Under the pieces are notes generated by a model, which had not been told where the DNA came from, made no database searches, and was given only the letters and a program-made list of their open reading frames with translations. This document shows positions 55,647 to 64,000 of a DNA stretch of 64,000 nt, one piece after another. Made by a program: the position numbers and the translations under genes. This DNA is from Sphingomonas pseudosanguinis (GTDB taxonomy: Bacteria > Pseudomonadota > Alphaproteobacteria > Sphingomonadales > Sphingomonadaceae). The DNA lies in contig NZ_JACIDH010000014.1 of the NCBI RefSeq assembly GCF_014196255.1, forward strand, positions 22,859 to 86,858. The letters are read 5' to 3'. Numbering within the stretch: position 1 is the stretch's first letter; each line of letters begins with the position of its first letter.

Positions 55647-57116
55647 ATGACCAAGGCCCTCCCCCCGCGTTCGCGCAAAGTCCGCGTTCTCGCCACGCTC
55701 GGCCCGGCCAGCAGCGATCCCGAGACGATCGCCACCCTGTTCCAGGCGGGGGCGGATGCGTTCCGCATCAATATGAGCCATGGCGACCAGCAGTCGAAAA
55801 TCCCGCTGATCCAGGCGATTCGCGCGCTGGAGGAGCGGTTCGGCCGCCCGACCACCATCCTGGCCGACCTTCAGGGGCCCAAGCTGCGCGTCGGCAAGTT
55901 CGCCGAGGGCAAGGTCATGCTGGAAACCGGCAGCACCTTCATCCTCGACCGCGATCCGACGCCCGGCGACGCGACCCGGGTCGAGCTACCGCACAAGGAA
56001 ATCTTCGCCGCGATCGAGCCGGGCGCGCGCCTGCTGCTCGACGACGGCAAGCTCGTCCTGCGCGTCGCCTTCCATGACGATGAGAAGATCACGACCTTGG
56101 TCGAGGTCGGCGGCGCGCTGTCGAACAACAAGGGGTTGAACGTCCCCGACGTCGTGCTGCCCATGGCCGCGCTGACCGAGAAGGATCGGTCGGACCTGAA
56201 CTTCGCGGTCGAGCAGGGCGTCGACTGGATCGCGCTGTCCTTCGTGCAGCGCCCCGAGGACCTGATGGAGGCGCGCGGCCTGATCAAGGGGCGCGCCGCC
56301 CTCCTCGCCAAGATCGAGAAGCCGCAGGCGATCGACCGGCTGGAGGAAATCGTCGAACAGTGCGACGGCGTGATGGTCGCGCGCGGCGACCTGGGCGTCG
56401 AGCTGCCGCCGCAGGCGGTGCCGCCGCTCCAGAAGCGCATCGTCGAGGTGTCGCGCCGCATGGGCCGCCCGGTCGTCGTCGCCACCCAGATGCTCGAATC
56501 GATGATCCAGAGCCCCTCGCCCACCCGCGCCGAGGTGTCGGACGTGGCGACCGCCATCTATGACGGCGCCGACGCGATCATGCTGTCGGCCGAGTCGGCG
56601 GCGGGATCGTGGCCGGTCGAGTCGGTCGCGATGATGAACGCGATCGGCGTATCGGTGGAGAACGACCCCGGCCACGGTGAGCGTGTCCACTTCACCGCGA
56701 TGACCCCCGACCCGACGACCGCCGACGCGCTCGCCGAGGCCGCCGCCGGCATCTCGCGCACCGTGTCGTCCAAGGCGATCATCTGCTTCACCACCAGCGG
56801 CTCGACCGCACGCCGCGTCGCGCGTGAGCGTCCCTCGGTGCCGATCCTGGTGCTGACCCCGCAGCTGGAGACGGCGCGTCGCCTGGGCCTGCTCTGGGGC
56901 TGTCACGCGGTCCACACCCGCGACGTCGAATCCTTCGAGGAGATGGTCGCCAAGTCCAAGCGCATGGCGCTGCGCCACGGCATCGCCGAAGCGGGCAACC
57001 AGGTCGTGCTGATGGCCGGCGTCCCCTTCCGCACGCCGGGTTCGACCAATGTGCTGCACGTCACCCGCATCATGGGCGACGAACTGGCGAATTACGGGGA
57101 CGGGGTCGAGGCGTAA
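55647..57116 (+). CDS. pyk: Pyruvate kinase
   Basis: 489 residues. KVRVLATLGPASSDPETIAT is the N-terminal signature, INMSHGD holds the substrate-loop residues, LAKIEKPQAIDRLEEIVEQC the catalytic Lys-Glu, and MVARGDLGVELP the active-site Asp. It makes pyruvate and ATP from phosphoenolpyruvate. AGGA lies seven bases before the ATG at 55647. A GTG at 55641 and an ATG at 55644 are alternative starts in frame. It is followed by a bidirectional terminator. Confidence 0.95.
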   Translation: MTKALPPRSRKVRVLATLGPASSDPETIATLFQAGADAFRINMSHGDQQSKIPLIQAIRALEERFGRPTTILADLQGPKLRVGKFAEGKVMLETGSTFILDRDPTPGDATRVELPHKEIFAAIEPGARLLLDDGKLVLRVAFHDDEKITTLVEVGGALSNNKGLNVPDVVLPMAALTEKDRSDLNFAVEQGVDWIALSFVQRPEDLMEARGLIKGRAALLAKIEKPQAIDRLEEIVEQCDGVMVARGDLGVELPPQAVPPLQKRIVEVSRRMGRPVVVATQMLESMIQSPSPTRAEVSDVATAIYDGADAIMLSAESAAGSWPVESVAMMNAIGVSVENDPGHGERVHFTAMTPDPTTADALAEAAAGISRTVSSKAIICFTTSGSTARRVARERPSVPILVLTPQLETARRLGLLWGCHAVHTRDVESFEEMVAKSKRMALRHGIAEAGNQVVLMAGVPFRTPGSTNVLHVTRIMGDELANYGDGVEA

Positions 57117-57180
57117 GCCCTCGTACCGGGCTTGCGGACGCGATGCTCCGCAAGCCGGGTGTCCAATGCGAAGCCCAAGA

Positions 57181-57316
57181 AAAAAACCCGGCGCATCTTT
57201 GAGAAAGCGCCGGGTTTTTCTATCGCAATGCGATAGAGAGAAAAGCCGCGCCGTGGCGCTGACATTATCTGGTGCGTAATGACGCTTGTTAACCGCCAGA
57301 ACCGCAATCTCTGAGG
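57181..57316 (-). ncRNA. Predicted tracrRNA
   Basis: The plus strand at 57288-57315 resembles the CRISPR repeat, so the minus-strand transcript carries the anti-repeat. It pairs with the crRNA repeat (minus-strand reading of the array) over 15 contiguous Watson-Crick pairs (ACCGCAATCTCTGAG) and further interrupted pairs (TCGC with GGCG, GTT with AAC). Downstream hairpins follow: GCGT/ACGC (57274-57285), GCGCC/GGCGC (57248-57259), TATCGC/GCGATA (57221-57235), then the terminator. About 136 nt. Confidence 0.85.
57186..57215. terminator. Bidirectional terminator between pyk and tracrRNA
   Basis: ACCCGGCGC (57186-57194) pairs with GCGCCGGGT (57207-57215). T-runs follow on both strands: TTTTT on the plus side for pyk, and on the minus side the A-run before 57186 for the tracrRNA. 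Confidence 0.9.
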
Positions 57317-57321
57317 TCTGA

Positions 57322-57349
57322 AGAATAACACAGGTCGATCGCCACGCAA
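57322..57349 (-). promoter_or_regulatory. Candidate tracrRNA promoter
   Basis: On the minus strand TTGCGT (57349-57344) and TATTCT (57327-57322) are separated by 16 bases. The expected start is near 57316, at the edge of the anti-repeat. Confidence 0.5.
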
Positions 57350-57502
57350 GACGGATTTGCACCATTTCGCATGTTTATCGGGGTATTACGCGCGCCGATG
57401 CTTGCAGGATCGGCATCCCAGGGCGACACTGGCACTCGCTCCATTTCGGATACGCTTGGGACTGTTCAGCGCGACCGGGATTTGGCCAGATAGCGGGAGG
57501 GG

Positions 57503-60500
57503 ATGGCGAAGATGACCGATATGATGAACGAGCGGGGCATGGCGTGGCGGTTGGGGCTGGACCTCGGCACCAACTCGCTGGGCTGGATCGCCCTGCAACT
57601 GGAAGGCGGCAAGCCCGCCGGCATCATGGCGATCGGCTCACGTATCATTTCCTCATCTGAGAGCGCAGGCCGCGATCCGCAATCCAAGCAATCGCTCGCC
57701 GTCAATCGCCGCGACAAGCGCGCGATGCGTCGTCGCCGCGACCGGTTCAAGCGCCGCCAGGCCGCGCTGCTCAGATATCTAGTCAAGGACGGCTTGTTCC
57801 CCGCCGACCAGGCTGCTCGCCAAGCGCTGGAAACGCGCGATCCCTATGAACTCCGTGCGCGCGCGCTCGACGAAAGGCTGGAGCCGAGCGAAATCGCCCG
57901 CGCCTTGTTTCATCTCAATCAGCGGCGTGGCTTCAAAAGCAATCGCAAGACCGATCGGACCGGCGACAAGGACGATGAAAGCGGCAAGGTCGCGTTCGGC
58001 ATTGCGGGGCTGAAGGACAAGATCGCCGCCGCCGAAGAGGCCGCCGGTGCGGAACCCGGCAGTTGGACCTTCGGCAAATTTCTGTGCGAACGCCGTGCGG
58101 CGGCCGACGACCTCAACGCCTTGCCGCCGACACGCGCCCGTGCCCATGCCGCCCCGCCCGAAAACAAGAACGACGTCTATGACTTCTATCCCAGCCGCGA
58201 CATCATCGAGGCGGAGTTCGAGGCGATCTGGGAGGCCCAGGCCGCGCATCACCCCGACCTGCTGACGGACGAGGTGCGCCACCGCCTCTACGAAATTATC
58301 TTTTACCAGCGCCCGCTAAAGGCGCCGAAGATCGGCCTGTGCACCTTGGTGAACGGGGAAACGCGGCTGGCCAAGGCGCATCCGCTGTTCCAGCAGCGCC
58401 GCCTGCTGGAAGAGATCAACGCATTGCAACTGATCCGTACGGGTGAAGCCCCGCGCCGACTGATGCCCGATGAGCGCGACCGGATACTGATGAAGTTCCA
58501 GGGTAAGCCCAGCCTAACCTTCGTCGCACTGCGCAAGGAGTTGAAGCTCGACTCCACCGTCCGCTTCAACAAAGAGAGCGAGAACCGGCCCAAACTGCTC
58601 GGCGACGAAATGGCGGCGCGGATGGGCGACAAGAAGCGGTTCGGCACCCATTGGCGGCACCTTTCGGTAGACCAGCAATGGGAGGTCATTCAACGGCGGC
58701 AAAATCTGGAAAGCGATGCCGATGAAGCCGCCTTCGTCGCCTGGCTCGCCGAACGCTACTCGCTGACGTCCGAGCAGGCAGCCGCCGTCGCCTCGGTCGA
58801 GTTGCCGATGGGCTTCGGGCGGATCGGTTTGACCGCGACGACCAAGCTGATCGAGGCACTGACGAACGGTCGGACCGAGGGCGGCGAAGTGCTGGTCTAT
58901 AGCGAGGCGGTCGACGCGGCCGGGCTGGGCCATCATAGCGACCGACGCTCCGACACCCGCTATAGCGATGCCAAGGGTCAACCGATCCTCCCCTATTATG
59001 GTCTGCCGCTCGAACATCATCTGTTGCCCGGCACCGGTGATCCTAGCGATCCGGAGGACATGCGGGTCGGCCGCCTCACCAACCCCACGGTGCATATCGG
59101 CCTCAACCAGCTGGCACGGGTCGTCAACGCACTGATCCGTCGCTTCGGCCGTCCGACCGAGATCGCCTTGGAACTCGCCCGCGACTTGAAATTGTCGGAC
59201 GAGGAAAAACAACGGCGCAACAAGGAGAATAACCGCAACCGGATCGAGGCGGAAAAGCGTTCCATCAAGCTGCGTGAAATCGGTAAACCCGACACCGGCG
59301 AAAATCGCGCCCGATTGAAGCTATGGGAGGAACTGGGCGAGGACTGTCTCGACCGACGTTGCGTCTATACCGGTGAGCGGATCGGGATCGAAAAGCTGTT
59401 CTCGGATGCGGTCGAGATCGACCATATCCTGCCCTTCTCGATCACACTCGACGATTCCAACGCCAATAAGATCGTTTGCATGCGCGATGCCAATCGCCGC
59501 AAGGGCAACCGGTCGCCCCATGATGCCTGGGGGCATGGCGAGGACTGGCCCGACATCGCCGCACGCGCCTCGCGTCTGCCCGCCAACAAGCGCTGGCGGT
59601 TCGACCCGGATGCGCTCGCCCGCTTTACCGAGGAACGCGATTTCCAACCGCGCCAGTTGGTCGACACGCAGTATCTGGGGCGATTGGCGCGCGAGTATCT
59701 GACCAGCCTCTACCCCGAACGTGGGCAGGGATCGAGCAAAGTCTGGGTTTCACCCGGCCAGATGACCGAGTTGGTTCGGCGCAAGCTGGGCCTCAATCCC
59801 ATGCTGGGCGACGACAATATCCTGGGAAGCGTGAACCAGCCTAAAAATCGTCTGGATCATCGCCACCATAGCATTGACGCCTTCGTCGTTGCGGTCATCG
59901 ACCGTGCGATGCTGGCAGAGATCGCGCGAATCTCCGGCGAAACGGGCCGCGACGGCACCGAAAAGATCTGTATTCCCGACCCTTGGCCCAATTTCCGCGA
60001 CGAGCTTCATGCCGCACTCCGGGGAATCGTCGTATCGCATCGCCCGGATCATGGCACGGCTTCCAAGAAGGGCCTGAAGCCCGGCCATGACCAGACCGCC
60101 GGGCGGCTGCATAATGACACGGCCTATGGCTTTACCGGTACGACTGATGCCAAGGGCAAGCCGATCGTCGTGCGTCGCATCGCCCTGACCGACTTGAAAT
60201 CGGCGGCCGACCTGAACGCGATACGCGACCCCCATCTGCGTCAGGCGCTACGCGACCATACCGCTCACCAGGATGGCAAGGCCTTTGAGGAGCGGATCAA
60301 AGCCTTCCCGCCCTTCACGCTCAAAAAGGTGTATGGCGGCATCCGTCATGTCCGCGTGACCGAGGCGTTGTCCGTCATACCGATCCGCGACGCATCCGGC
60401 CGAGCGTATAAGGCGTATAAGGGTGACAGCAATTATCGCTATGACGTCTGGGAAATGCCCGATGGGAAATGGATCACCCGGTGGCAGGCCGCTGACGGCA

Positions 60501-60892
60501 CCGAGCGAAGCAGTATCGTATCGATGTTCGACGCGCATCAACCCCGCGAACAGGATCGCCCCCACCCCGCCGCGCGCAAGGTACTCAGCGTGCATCAGAA
60601 CGACCTGCTCGCCATCGAACCTCCCGGCGAGGCACGCAGACTGGGCCGGGTGGTCAAGTTCGGCCAGGATGGGAGGCTCTATCTCGCCGATCCCAAGGAA
60701 GGCGGTGCGCTGAAGGCGCGTGACGCGGACAAGGAGGATGCCTTCCGCTACGATTCGCTCTTCCCCGCCAAGCAAAAGCTGTGGAAGGCACGCCAGGTCC
60801 GGATCGACGAACTGGGCCGCGTGCTCGACCCCGGCTTCCCCGCCCGCAAGTCCGTACGGCGCACCCGCCCCCGCACCGCGCCGGTCGACTGA
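57503..60892 (+). CDS. cas9: Type II-C Cas9 endonuclease
   Basis: 1129 residues, in the compact II-C range. RuvC-I is LGLDLGTNSLGW with D20, and the Arg-rich bridge helix (RRDKRAMRRRRDRFKRRQAA) follows. RuvC-II is IALELARD with E557. The HNH domain has CVYTGE, then EIDHILPFS with H641. RuvC-III is HHSIDA with H789 and D792. The C-terminal ~300 residues form the PAM-interacting region. All nuclease residues are present. GGGAGG overlaps the start region; ATG codons at 57512 and 57524 are alternative starts. Confidence 0.96.
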   Translation: MAKMTDMMNERGMAWRLGLDLGTNSLGWIALQLEGGKPAGIMAIGSRIISSSESAGRDPQSKQSLAVNRRDKRAMRRRRDRFKRRQAALLRYLVKDGLFPADQAARQALETRDPYELRARALDERLEPSEIARALFHLNQRRGFKSNRKTDRTGDKDDESGKVAFGIAGLKDKIAAAEEAAGAEPGSWTFGKFLCERRAAADDLNALPPTRARAHAAPPENKNDVYDFYPSRDIIEAEFEAIWEAQAAHHPDLLTDEVRHRLYEIIFYQRPLKAPKIGLCTLVNGETRLAKAHPLFQQRRLLEEINALQLIRTGEAPRRLMPDERDRILMKFQGKPSLTFVALRKELKLDSTVRFNKESENRPKLLGDEMAARMGDKKRFGTHWRHLSVDQQWEVIQRRQNLESDADEAAFVAWLAERYSLTSEQAAAVASVELPMGFGRIGLTATTKLIEALTNGRTEGGEVLVYSEAVDAAGLGHHSDRRSDTRYSDAKGQPILPYYGLPLEHHLLPGTGDPSDPEDMRVGRLTNPTVHIGLNQLARVVNALIRRFGRPTEIALELARDLKLSDEEKQRRNKENNRNRIEAEKRSIKLREIGKPDTGENRARLKLWEELGEDCLDRRCVYTGERIGIEKLFSDAVEIDHILPFSITLDDSNANKIVCMRDANRRKGNRSPHDAWGHGEDWPDIAARASRLPANKRWRFDPDALARFTEERDFQPRQLVDTQYLGRLAREYLTSLYPERGQGSSKVWVSPGQMTELVRRKLGLNPMLGDDNILGSVNQPKNRLDHRHHSIDAFVVAVIDRAMLAEIARISGETGRDGTEKICIPDPWPNFRDELHAALRGIVVSHRPDHGTASKKGLKPGHDQTAGRLHNDTAYGFTGTTDAKGKPIVVRRIALTDLKSAADLNAIRDPHLRQALRDHTAHQDGKAFEERIKAFPPFTLKKVYGGIRHVRVTEALSVIPIRDASGRAYKAYKGDSNYRYDVWEMPDGKWITRWQAADGTERSSIVSMFDAHQPREQDRPHPAARKVLSVHQNDLLAIEPPGEARRLGRVVKFGQDGRLYLADPKEGGALKARDADKEDAFRYDSLFPAKQKLWKARQVRIDELGRVLDPGFPARKSVRRTRPRTAPVD

Positions 60893-60908
60893 CGAGGGGC
60901 CGGCCGCG

Positions 60909-61841
60909 ATGGGTTTGGAACGGATCGTCGATATTGCCACCGACAACCGGCATCTGTCCGCCCATCGCGGCTTCCTGATCGTCTCGGAGGAGCGGGTCGA
61001 GGTCGGCCGGGTGCCGCTCGACGATGTCGGCGCGGTCATCGTCCATGCGCATGGCGTCACCTGGTCTACCAATCTGATCGTCGCACTGGCCGAGCGCGGT
61101 GCGGTGATGCTGTTGTGCGGAAGCAATCACAGCCCGGCCGCCATCTGCCTGCCGATCGACGGTCATCATGCGCAGAACGGCCGGATGCGCGCGCAATGGG
61201 AGGCCGGGCGTCCGCTGTCCAAGCAGCTCTGGCGCGCGCTGGTGGTGGCCAAGATCCGCTGGCAGGGCGCGGTGCTGGCCGCCAATGGTCACTCCGCCAC
61301 CGCCTTCGATCATCTGGCGCGCAAGGTCGGGTCGGGCGACCCCGAGAATATCGAGGCGCAGGCGGCGCGCCGGTACTGGCCTCTGCTGATGGGCGAGGCA
61401 TTCCGCCGCGACCGCGATGCGGAGGGCGCGAATGCCCTCCTGAACTATGGCTATGCGGTGATGCGCGCAGCCTGTGCGCGGGCGGTCGTGGCGGCGGGGC
61501 TGCACCCATCGATCGGCGTCCATCATGCGCATCGCGGTAATCCCTTCGCGCTGGCCGACGATGTGATCGAGCCGTTCCGCGCGCTGGTCGATGCCCTGAC
61601 CATCCGGCTGATTGCGCACGACATCACCGGCGTCACGTCCGAGGCCAAGCGCGCCTATGCCGGCCTGATCGCGGTCGACCTGATGCTGGACGACGGTATC
61701 ACCACCGTCTGGCTCGCCATCCAGCGGACCGCGCAGACCCTGGCGCGCAGCTTCCAGAGCGGCCGCGCCACCGACCTGATCCTGCCCGCGCCGCCCTCCG
61801 CGCTGGAATTGGCCGCCCTGGACGGATTGATCGCGCGGTGA
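60909..61841 (+). CDS. cas1: Cas1 integrase
   Basis: 310 residues. The beta-rich N-terminal domain begins IVDIATDNRHLSAHRGFLIV. The helical C-terminal domain has the metal ligands in ANALLNYGYAVMRA (preceded by Glu), HHAHRGNPFALADDVIEPFR (His and Asp). It inserts new spacers with Cas2. GAGGGG lies upstream of the ATG at 60909, 16 bp after cas9. Cas4 and Csn2 are absent, which fits subtype II-C. Confidence 0.95.
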   Translation: MGLERIVDIATDNRHLSAHRGFLIVSEERVEVGRVPLDDVGAVIVHAHGVTWSTNLIVALAERGAVMLLCGSNHSPAAICLPIDGHHAQNGRMRAQWEAGRPLSKQLWRALVVAKIRWQGAVLAANGHSATAFDHLARKVGSGDPENIEAQAARRYWPLLMGEAFRRDRDAEGANALLNYGYAVMRAACARAVVAAGLHPSIGVHHAHRGNPFALADDVIEPFRALVDALTIRLIAHDITGVTSEAKRAYAGLIAVDLMLDDGITTVWLAIQRTAQTLARSFQSGRATDLILPAPPSALELAALDGLIAR

Positions 61842-62212
61842 GCCGTCGTCTCGCCACCACGCCCATCCCCGCGAGCGGCGCGACGCAACTGTCGGGATAT
61901 CGGCTGATGTGGATTTTCGTGATGTTCGACCTGCCCGTCACCACCAAGTCCGAATCGCGCGCCGCCACCAAATTCCGCCAATATCTGCTCGACGAAGGGT
62001 TCGAGAAGAGCCAGTTCTCGGTCTATGCCCGCTTCTGCAGCGGCAAGGAGCAGATGGAGGCATACTTACGCCGGATCGAGGCGAACCTGCCCGACAAGGG
62101 CGAGATCCACATATTGAGCTTCACCGACCGCCAATATGAGAATATCATCCGCTTCGCCGGCCAATCTCGCCGGCAGCCGCGCAAAAACCCCGATCAATTG
62201 GCCCTATTCTGA
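61838..62212 (+). CDS. cas2: Cas2
   Basis: 124 residues with a GTG start overlapping the cas1 stop. MWIFVMFDLPV is the first strand with the conserved Asp, and GFEKSQFSVYARFC and GEIHILSFTDRQYENI follow. It forms the Cas1-Cas2 adaptation complex. The N-terminal 23 residues before MWIF are an extension; an internal ATG at 61907 is possible. Confidence 0.93.
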   Translation: MSRRLATTPIPASGATQLSGYRLMWIFVMFDLPVTTKSESRAATKFRQYLLDEGFEKSQFSVYARFCSGKEQMEAYLRRIEANLPDKGEIHILSFTDRQYENIIRFAGQSRRQPRKNPDQLALF

Positions 62213-62285
62213 TGATTCGCGACCGTTTTGACTATGCTGGATGGGGGATTTCGTCGTTGCGGATCAACGCGATACCCCACCATCA

Positions 62286-63903
62286 AGCATAGCCGCTCAG
62301 AGATTGCGGTCCAGCGACAACCATGGCTGGCGCTCGGCCTTCTCGACCATCAGCATAGCCGCTCAGAGATTGCGGTCCAGCGACAACGACGGACACGACG
62401 GCGGCGCGGGTGACGCTAGCATAGCCGCTCAGAGATTGCGGTCCAGCGACAACGCAACTCAAGGCGTTCCTGGACCACTACAAAGCATAGCCGCTCAGAG
62501 ATTGCGGTCCAGCGACAACCGACTTCATCTTGTTCAGGTCACCCAGCGCAGCATAGCCGCTCAGAGATTGCGGTCCAGCGACAACGGCTGCCGCCATAAT
62601 AGGTTTCCCCGATCAAGCATAGCCGCTCAGAGATTGCGGTCCAGCGACAACCGAGCGGTCGGATTGGTCGCAGCTCCCCGAGCATAGCCGCTCAGAGATT
62701 GCGGTCCAGCGACAACGAACGCCAGGACGTAGCGAACGCCGCCGGCAGCATAGCCGCTCAGAGATTGCGGTCCAGCGACAACGACGTTCCCGCCGCCACC
62801 GTCGCCGAGATGAGCATAGCCGCTCAGAGATTGCGGTCCAGCGACAACGACCTCCGTCTCCCACGACACGACACCCGGAGCATAGCCGCTCAGAGATTGC
62901 GGTCCAGCGACAACTACGGCTCCAGCACCCTGATCTACGACAAGCAGCATAGCCGCTCAGAGATTGCGGTCCAGCGACAACGTAATGACGGTGGCGGGGG
63001 TCAGCGTTCGCAGCATAGCCGCTCAGAGATTGCGGTCCAGCGACAACTCGATCTGGGGACGGTCGAACCGCACCCCAGCATAGCCGCTCAGAGATTGCGG
63101 TCCAGCGACAACTGGTCGATGAACGTCTCGATCGCGGCCGCCAGCATAGCCGCTCAGAGATTGCGGTCCAGCGACAACGGATGTCGTTCTCTTCCTGATA
63201 GGAGCGGGAGCATAGCCGCTCAGAGATTGCGGTCCAGCGACAACTTCTTTATCGTTTGCGTCGGTGCTGCGTCGAGCATAGCCGCTCAGAGATTGCGGTC
63301 CAGCGACAACTGGTCTGGCGAGGTCGCGGTCGAACAATTCAGCATAGCCGCTCAGAGATTGCGGTCCAGCGACAACGATCAGCCACAGGTCAAGTCCGTG
63401 GACGGTAGCATAGCCGCTCAGAGATTGCGGTCCAGCGACAACTCTCTAGCACAACGTCAAGGTGCGCGTCGGAGCATAGCCGCTCAGAGATTGCGGTCCA
63501 GCGACAACGGGATCGAGGCCGGTCGCCTCCATGTCGAGAGCATAGCCGCTCAGAGATTGCGGTCCAGCGACAACGGTGTCGACTATCTGTCGGCGCTTTC
63601 GGCGAGCATAGCCGCTCAGAGATTGCGGTCCAGCGACAACTGCTCCAGATACAGGGCGACCTTGCGACCAAGCATAGCCGCTCAGAGATTGCGGTCCAGC
63701 GACAACTCGCTGCGTATCGTCAGCCGGGCAATCGGTAGCATAGCCGCTCAGAGATTGCGGTCCAGCGACAACAGGGTCAGATCACGGCTCTTGGCGGACA
63801 GAGCATAGCCGCTCAGAGATTGCGGTCCAGCGACAACATACGTTTGGTGCTTTGATGAAGGATGCGCAGCATAGCCGCTCAGAGATTGCGGTCCAGCGAC
63901 AAC
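62286..63903 (-). CRISPR. CRISPR array, 25 repeats and 24 spacers
   Basis: The 36-bp repeat (plus strand begins AGCATAGCCGCTCAGAG and ends GGTCCAGCGACAAC) is present 25 times without visible variation. Spacers are 29-31 bp, mostly 30. The crRNA orientation is the minus strand: there the repeat starts GTTGTCGCTGGACC, as in other II-C systems, and pairs with the tracrRNA anti-repeat. The array is 73 bp after cas2, so it is transcribed towards the cas genes. Open frames through the array are artefacts of the 66-bp period. Confidence 0.98.
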
Positions 63904-63921
63904 CTTATGGTCGAGACTCAA

Positions 63922-64000
63922 TCAGAGCCAGAATGCGAGCGCGGTTGCGATGGCGACGCCTGAGAGGAAGTTGACGGCGAGTTTGTCGTAGCGGGTTGCG
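63922..64000 (-). CDS. IS5-like transposase C-terminus (partial)
   Basis: The minus strand encodes ATRYDKLAVNFLSGVAIATA followed by LAFWL and a stop, the characteristic C-terminal end of IS5-family DDE transposases. Only 25 codons lie in the window. The 18 bp between the last CRISPR repeat and the stop must contain the end of the insertion sequence. Confidence 0.8.
   Translation of the reverse strand, partial: ATRYDKLAVNFLSGVAIATALAFWL

Noticed and set aside
62241..63808. Two long open frames running through the CRISPR array
   Set aside because: The repeat-spacer period is mostly 66 bp, a multiple of three, so the frame stays open by periodicity. The translations are the same repeat-derived peptide over and over with random spacers.
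62286..63903. Spacers matching the trmB-inserted element
   Set aside because: I read the 24 spacers against the element by eye and saw no convincing match. A computed search with mismatches would be needed to settle it.

Overview
This is a GC-rich chromosomal segment, most likely from an alphaproteobacterium of the Sphingomonadales (Sphingomonas or a close relative). This is inferred from the core order tsaB-rimI-fur-plsC-miaB-phoH-ybeY-corC-lnt-metK-trmB, a GapR (DUF2312) nucleoid protein, the small families DUF1244, DUF2721 and DUF4345, and dispersed REP-like palindromes. No rRNA gene and no complete tRNA gene was seen.

Layout. (1) 1-16.7 kb is core housekeeping: t6A synthesis, ribosomal acetylation, metal regulation, phospholipid and lipoprotein acylation, tRNA thiomethylation, ribosome-linked RNA processing, SAM synthesis and tRNA m7G methylation. 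A vapBC pair sits between phoH and ybeY. (2) 16.7-38.5 kb is an integrative mobile element inserted in the 3' end of trmB. It is bounded by a 24-bp direct repeat with one mismatch (16705-16728 and 38469-38492) and by tandem 11-bp sites inside each end that look like integrase arm sites. It carries a tyrosine integrase, an excisionase-like HTH protein, a TOPRIM/RecA-like primase-helicase, a block of genes resembling phage DNA-ejection proteins, a MobV-type relaxase on the opposite strand, a string of small phage-type unknown genes, and an ImmA/IrrE peptidase plus XRE repressor switch. No terminase, portal, capsid or tail gene was recognised. One ejection-block gene ends at CCC-TGA, and a metallopeptidase-like domain lies in the +1 frame just after it, which suggests programmed +1 frameshifting. 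(3) 38.5-57.1 kb is again mostly core: an MBL hydrolase, uvrB, a telA/xpaC-like pair, yebC-ruvC-ruvA-ruvB (with a dehydrogenase gene between ruvA and ruvB), a HerA-like ATPase, gapR and pyk. Several families of inverted palindromic repeats fill the gaps. At 45.5 kb a short transcription unit with its own terminator encodes an 18-residue peptide behind an unusually strong Shine-Dalgarno sequence. (4) 57.1-64 kb is a complete type II-C CRISPR-Cas locus: a tracrRNA on the minus strand between pyk and cas9, cas9 (1129 aa), cas1, cas2 and an array of 25 repeats and 24 spacers. The array stops at the 3' end of an IS5-like transposase gene that runs off the window.

How the parts work together. The tracrRNA anti-repeat pairs with the minus-strand reading of the CRISPR repeat, so crRNAs should be transcribed towards the cas genes. 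Cas1 and Cas2 would add spacers, and Cas9 with tracrRNA:crRNA would cut invading DNA. The element at trmB appears able to integrate, excise, replicate and be mobilised by a helper conjugation system, with lysogeny-like control by the ImmA/XRE pair. Why it keeps virion-ejection genes without a capsid is the main open question of the window.
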